Assembly: GCA_032716605.1 (NCBI GenBank)
Contig: CM064545.1
Coordinates: forward strand, 11,625,479 to 11,689,478
Source: Paralithodes platypus
Lineage: Eukaryota > Arthropoda > Malacostraca > Decapoda > Lithodidae
Direction: 5' to 3'
Length of the DNA stretch: 64,000 nt
How positions within the stretch are numbered: the stretch's first letter is position 1; each line of letters begins with the position of its first letter. Of this stretch, positions 59,246 to 64,000 are shown one piece after another. A model generated the notes under the pieces. It ran no database searches. It had not been told where the DNA came from and worked only from the letters and a program-made list of their open reading frames with translations. The position numbers were made by a program, and so were the translations under genes.

Positions 59246-59965
59246 CAATAGCTAAATGCAAATTATAAAAATATACTCCATATCATTTATTATCAAGTTC
59301 AAACTCCCATGGTTGCAGCTTGGACATTATTTTACGTACTTATATTTGCAATACATTTCGTGATTCGCATGATTATATCAGCCTCACATAATGAAGGAGA
59401 CATAATTATAGCACGAATTGGGTACAGAAACACAGTCTCGACGGAGTTTCCTTACCGTTACCTGGAGCCAAGTTATGATCTCGTTTTATTTACTCGAAAT
59501 TCCATAAATGTTGTCGACTTTTATTATAATTATTGTTAGTAGTAGGCCTATTATTGTTAGTAGTAGGCCTATGTTTTATTGTAAACCTTTTATTGTAAAT
59601 CAAAGTTCGCAATTGTCATTATACATGAGCCTTAATATATTAATTTTGTATTCATGTTATATACTTTTAATCTTTGGTTAGTATAGCCTACTTGTATAGT
59701 TATGATCAAGTATACACTATATAAATTCAACAGGGGTGCCTCTGGATATTTTATTTATATAATATATTATTATAGCGAGGTACGACAACAGCTGAAATGT
59801 GCATGTCTATAAGTGGAAGTTGATATTCATACATTTATTGAGCTTTAGAGCTATGGATGTCTTATAATTCGTAATTTTTCATTTGATTTATAAATCAAAT
59901 ATTTTTTTAAATGTATTATATTGAATGTATATGGTGTTAGTATGTATATTACGAACACAAACTAT
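59246..59965. other. AT-rich region with one small open frame
   Basis: A 76-codon frame (59309-59539, +) starts with a hydrophobic stretch that could be a signal or membrane segment, but has no recognisable family and no support beyond being open. A 21-bp direct duplication (ATTATTGTTAGTAGTAGGCCT) lies at about 59530-59572. Nothing else recognised. Confidence 0.45.
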
Positions 59966-60180
59966 TGATTAACACCACCAACAAACGATCTCACTACCAC
60001 CATGATAACCATCAACTGCCACCCCCATAGCAACAACTCAACAAGCAATAACCATGACAACCATCCCACTACCGTGCTACCACCATGGCGACCCCACCGC
60101 TACCACTATGACAACCACTCAGCAAGGTATTACCACCATCCTCCTCCGTGCCACCACCACCACCACTGCCACAGCTGAGC
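59966..60180 (+). repeat. Degenerate relative of the 26-bp satellite
   Basis: CACTACCACCATGATAACCA, CCATGACAACCATCCCACTA and ACCACCACCACCACTGCCAC follow the pattern of the 1-14930 satellite but include G and are heavily diverged. It is a small ancient or unhomogenised patch 45 kb away from the main array. Confidence 0.8.
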
Positions 60181-61758
60181 GAGAGGGACAGACCATTGAT
60201 TCCTCCACGGCGGCCTCAGTGTTGTGTCAGTCGAGGAAGAGAACGGGTGTGAGCTCTCTGGGTTAGATGTGTGGGAGGGTTGAGTAGCGTTCATGGATAT
60301 TCCAATGAAGTTTATAGTAAACTTCTGGTTTTGTAATTAATCTATGGCTCTCGAAAATGTGAGTGACCGACTGCAGAATGTAACTGTAGCTAGCGCTATT
60401 ATAACCCTTCCTTCATTTATACGCCTACCGGTAAATCATGTTGTATTATCTTTGACTCCAAACGTATCTCCAAAATGGAAATGTGTAAAAACAAAACGCA
60501 GAGTCAAATACAAGTGATATGTTTCCATGATTAACTAGTTATCTAGTGTGTTAAAAACAATCAAGTATATAATTATACAAAACAGTTTCTATTTGACTAG
60601 TTGGTTAAATTTGCTTATATTGGAAATTAATGGTAAAATGAAAAGTAATATAAGTATATTGTGCATTGTAAACAGTATTGAACTGAACTATTGAACAAGC
60701 AGGTTAGTGCAATAGCTTAGAAAGACATACTAATGTTTTTACAATATACCTTACCTTTCCAACCTTAAAATCTCCTGTCAATTTTAATTTGTCATGTGTA
60801 TGGCAATAATTTGGTAACAATCGTACTGATGTGATTTTTGGTATCGATATACATTATTCTTATATTAAGTTCACTCAATAGACTTAAGCTTAGCTACTAG
60901 GCCTATGCCGAACTATGTTTACATAAACATTATTTTGTCTTTGGAGTAATCAATGTGTATGCAATGGGACGATTACTATGCATTATTGATATATAATATA
61001 CCCATAATAAATGACCAGAACTAGAGTAACACATTTTATGTCAACATGTACCTCAACTATCGTAAATATTTTACATGGGTTTATTTTTATTTTGGCTATA
61101 CCGGTACTGATGTAGTGGAGATAGCATGTTATTCATTATAAGTAGTATTTGGAATACCAAGTACATCCTGGCTACTCTAACCTACGTAGTATGATTTATG
61201 AAAACCTTTACCAACAAATTGAACATACCGCTTAGTGTAGAGCTACGATGAGATTAGTTTTGCATTATTTTATCAAGGGCACTGTGGTTTTTTACTCCAG
61301 TGTTATGATTACAAAAGTGTACTATACTGTATATAATTGTATCTTATGTGCCACACCATTCAGAATGAACGATATTATATTCAGGTTATTATATATATAT
61401 TGCATCTCTTACAAATTAATTGTGTAGTAAATTTCATGTTTACCAATACTTATATAAACTGATAAATTTGGATTTTGGTAAATGGCTGAGAAATGGATTG
61501 TTGTGAGAAACCGTGATACTAATGTGCGAAACATGCATGACATGAAAATAATAGGAAAGTGATCTGATGAAGAAATGAGGCACCTCCACAGTAGTGGAGC
61601 ACATGCTATAAGTGTTACGATGATTTGTTAATAAGTGTGGATGGGAATTTATAGTAAAGTGAATTTTGAATTGTGTTTTCCTTTAAATGGAGGGAAAAGG
61701 AGACAGCTGACAACACATATTTAAGCCTACTGTACATTTTATACATTTATTGATTCCC
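60181..61758. other. AT-rich intergenic DNA, no gene recognised
   Basis: Low-complexity AT-rich sequence with no long frame, hairpin or repeat shared with the rest of the window. The stretch 61480-61600 has slightly higher GC and reads partly open, but I recognise nothing. Confidence 0.6.
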
Positions 61759-61762
61759 TTAA

Positions 61763-62242
61763 CCCTTGTCTATCGGGGCCCAACTTAAGTCCGTATCGAA
61801 AATTTGGACTATGTTGCGGGGTCCGACTTAAGTCCGAGTGCAATTTTGGCGCAATATTGGCTCTGAGAGAGAGACGTGTGACGGGAGGAGCATGGGTTAC
61901 CTCATGACCGCTCGCCACGGCCGCCGTGGACCAACTGAGATGTCCTCCACTTACATCCACCCTCACTCCCTCGCTACACACGTAATTATATAAAGAAATT
62001 ACCGTATTTTAGCGATTTTGCCCTTCGGTTGCACGATCGTTGCAAGACAACCAGTGATCGTAGAAGGATGATTCGGGTGTCATTGGAAAGCTCAATGTAC
62101 GCCCTTTCATGGATACTTACTTGTATTACGCTCTGGGTCTTGTTTATGCATGAAAAAGAGGACGGAGACAACCCCATTTATGGTAAAAAAAAAAACGCTG
62201 AGCGGCACAGTGAAATATACTCCACCACCCGCTCGTAAGGTG
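61763..62242 (+). mobile_element. 480-bp-family TTAA MITE, copy 4
   Basis: 480 bp between TTAA at 61759-61762 and 62243-62246. Starts CCCTTGTCTATCGGGGCCCA and ends CACCCGCTCGTAAGGTG. Nearly collinear with copies 1 and 3; internal landmarks are GAGAGAGA, CGCTCGCCACGGCCGCCGTG, TTGCAAGACAACCAGTGATC and a poly-A run at 62187-62197. Confidence 0.92.
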
Positions 62243-62246
62243 TTAA

Positions 62247-63022
62247 AAAGCTAAGAAAACATAGGTTTACACATTCGTCTAGATACCGTAACTCGTACAG
62301 GTGAGTAGTGTAATTACATAGAGATTGGGAATCATAAAGTAACAAGATGTGTGGGCACATGCGGCAGAAGAGAGATTGTATTGTGAGTATAATATATTGC
62401 TGTGAAGGCTAACTCAGAGATGGGAAAAAAGGTTGAAAAATGGAGCAAAATAAATGCTATTTCGAAATAAAAACAGAACTTTAAAGAATTACAAAAAGTT
62501 TGGAAGTGTTACAGAGAAATGAAAAATTGAGGCACACAAGTAGTACAATCGACCGCAATTCCGCGTGGGCTACCTAGTCGTAGGGTTTGGGTAAATTCGT
62601 TGCGTAGTGTGTTCGCTCTGAATATAGTAAGATTTCACACTCCCCTCCCTGAATCAGTTGAAGATTTTGTTCCATAGATGGCGCAGCTTGATGTAAACGG
62701 TGTTAAAAGGGTATGAAACAATGTGGAAGGGTGGGGTATGGCAGTGTTTGTTTTTTTACAATCAACAAGTTATATACAAATGATCGTGAGCATTCCCTGA
62801 CAGTTATTACTGTATTGATGACATAGTATAATATGCAGTGAAGAATGCTAAATTTATTTACTTCTTTTTTGTTCATATAACAATGCTCCCGAAACTAATT
62901 TGTAATGCAGAGTAGATTTCCTCCTTTAGTAGCTGAAACGTCTCTCTCTCTCTCTCGTTACAGAGGTATACAGTATATTGAATGTAACGCTATTATGTAT
63001 GTTCATTAATAGTTTAAATTCA
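62247..63022. other. AT-rich region, (TC)n microsatellite
   Basis: No gene recognised. A (TC)n run at 62940-62957. The sequence between has no similarity that I can see to other parts of the window. Confidence 0.6.
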
Positions 63023-63026
63023 TTAA

Positions 63027-63253
63027 CCCTCTCACATCCTGACGCGATTATTGAGCCTATTAGGGATACTTTAAAGCCTTTGTTACCGTCAGGGGTATCT
63101 ATAAACCTTTAGTTTGTTTACTTCAACCTCTGCAGTTATCTTTGAGTTAGCTGTGGGCAGAAAACTAATTTTGGAGAGGTAATTATAACAGTGAGAGTAA
63201 TCTATTTCTTATTGCTAATCTGGCAACCTCTGCATCCTATGGTCGTGAGAGGG
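63027..63253. mobile_element. 227-bp piggyBac-like MITE
   Basis: Flanked by TTAA at 63023-63026 and 63254-63257. Terminal inverted repeats CCCTCTCAC / GTGAGAGGG, 9 bp perfect. TTAA plus a CCC start is the textbook piggyBac pattern. No coding capacity. Confidence 0.88.
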
Positions 63254-63257
63254 TTAA

Positions 63258-64000
63258 TTTCATTATGGAATTCATTTATTAATATTCAATAATATAATAG
63301 GAACTTAAGAAGAATATATTTTTAAGTAGTGTCATGAAGTAACATTATAAATGTATGTGACAAAATTTAGATAAGTGATAAGAATGTTACTTTGTGATGA
63401 GTCAGGATCACATATCATAACTGTATCATGATATTTATCTTACCCTCCGAGTTTAGGAGTAAAGTTGGTTGGTGGAGAGAACATAATTAACCTGTAAACG
63501 GCGAACCTATGGTATTTGAAAGTGCCTGCCAGGCGAGGATATTTTGATACATTCCTGACTAAAATCGTCATTATCCAATAATTATCGTAATTACTTATTT
63601 ATATGTGCCTATTTTACGTTTAATATGAAGATATTAACATGTAACAGCAATAAAACAAGTGGGAATAGTATTTGGGGGGTTATAAAGACGAAATATTGCC
63701 GACCGGCTCATTATTGAGAGCATAGCCGGCGCAGCACACACCTTATCGATCGACACTGATGCCTTGTAAGTGAAGTCCCTCTCTTGCCACGATCTCTATA
63801 TGCCTCCCTTTCGACCTTGAAACCAGGTGGGGGATATTGGCGCAGAAAATAAACCGATAAACAAGGGAAGAAGAGAAAACATTTGTGATAATTGAACGGG
63901 GGGGGGGGGGGAGACACTTGGAGGAGTGATAGGAGGTATTATCTCACTTAATCACAAATTACTTTGTTTTGATTGCCACTGGGGTCTTTTAAAAGATGTT
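63258..64000. other. AT-rich region, no gene recognised
   Basis: Contains a possible TATA box (GTTATAAAG at about 63679), GATATTGGCGCAGAAAATAA at 63834-63853, and a 15-G run at 63898-63912. The TTGGCGCAG stretch resembles a retroelement primer-binding site, but no LTR pair is seen and the window ends here. Confidence 0.45.

Noticed and set aside
59309..59539. 76-codon frame with hydrophobic N-terminus as a real secreted protein
   Set aside because: No family resemblance, AT-rich context, no supporting signals; noted only within the region description.
63430..63860. LTR followed by a primer-binding site (GATATTGGCGCAG)
   Set aside because: Only a short PBS-like string and a possible TATA box; no terminal TG/CA pair, no second LTR and no gag sequence before the window ends.

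Overview
This window is animal nuclear DNA dominated by satellite DNA and nested transposable elements. I find no intact host gene. Non-LTR retrotransposons, TIR transposons and MITEs with TTAA duplications mark it as metazoan. A short interstitial run of the arthropod telomere repeat (TTAGG/CCTAA, 57560-57610) points to an arthropod, perhaps a crustacean; that placement is inference.

Layout. (1) 1-14930: one minisatellite of a 26-bp unit (CACTACCACCACCATCA + CAACCATCC), almost without G on the + strand. It creates long spurious open frames. (2) 14985-52752: about fifteen units of a roughly 1.1-kb higher-order repeat. Each unit has a degenerate ATC/ACT-rich core (CATCATCACTACTACTGTC-like) and a conserved flank with three hairpins, two poly-G tracts and an RTE-tail-like segment. 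Units 37622-41992 are inverted relative to the rest. Further units lie at 58076-59245. (3) This array is a landing pad for transposons. Because the array sequence is repeated, the empty sites can be read directly: a 480-bp TTAA MITE (15234-17792) holding a 2.1-kb TTAA element; a CR1-like LINE (20967-23858); an 11-kb TIR element with a TA duplication (26007-37257); a Harbinger-like MITE (44608-49700) holding a 4.7-kb TTAA element built around eleven and a half 327-bp tandem repeats; and a third LINE (49886-52521) that itself carries two MITEs. (4) 52753-64000: AT-rich DNA with more tandem repeats, two more copies of the 480-bp MITE, a small piggyBac-like MITE and a degenerate echo of the 26-bp satellite.

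The most interesting object is the 11-kb TIR element. Stripped of a CR1-like LINE, a second LINE and a MITE inside that LINE, it is a 5-6-kb transposon. Its roughly 1500-codon gene, now broken by several frameshifts, joins N-terminal zinc-knuckle-like modules, a possible D-D-E core, a region that reads like an XPG/FEN (PIN-fold) nuclease, and a C-terminal tesmin-like CXC cysteine cluster. This recalls the nuclease-bearing Academ transposons, but I name that from memory of the family and could not search. Second is the 4.7-kb TTAA element that mobilised or nurtured a satellite array, each unit of which has tRNA-like Pol III box sequences.

Almost every coding-like stretch here is a broken transposon gene. 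The long His/Thr/Pro and Ile/Thr open frames are products of the satellites and are not annotated as genes.
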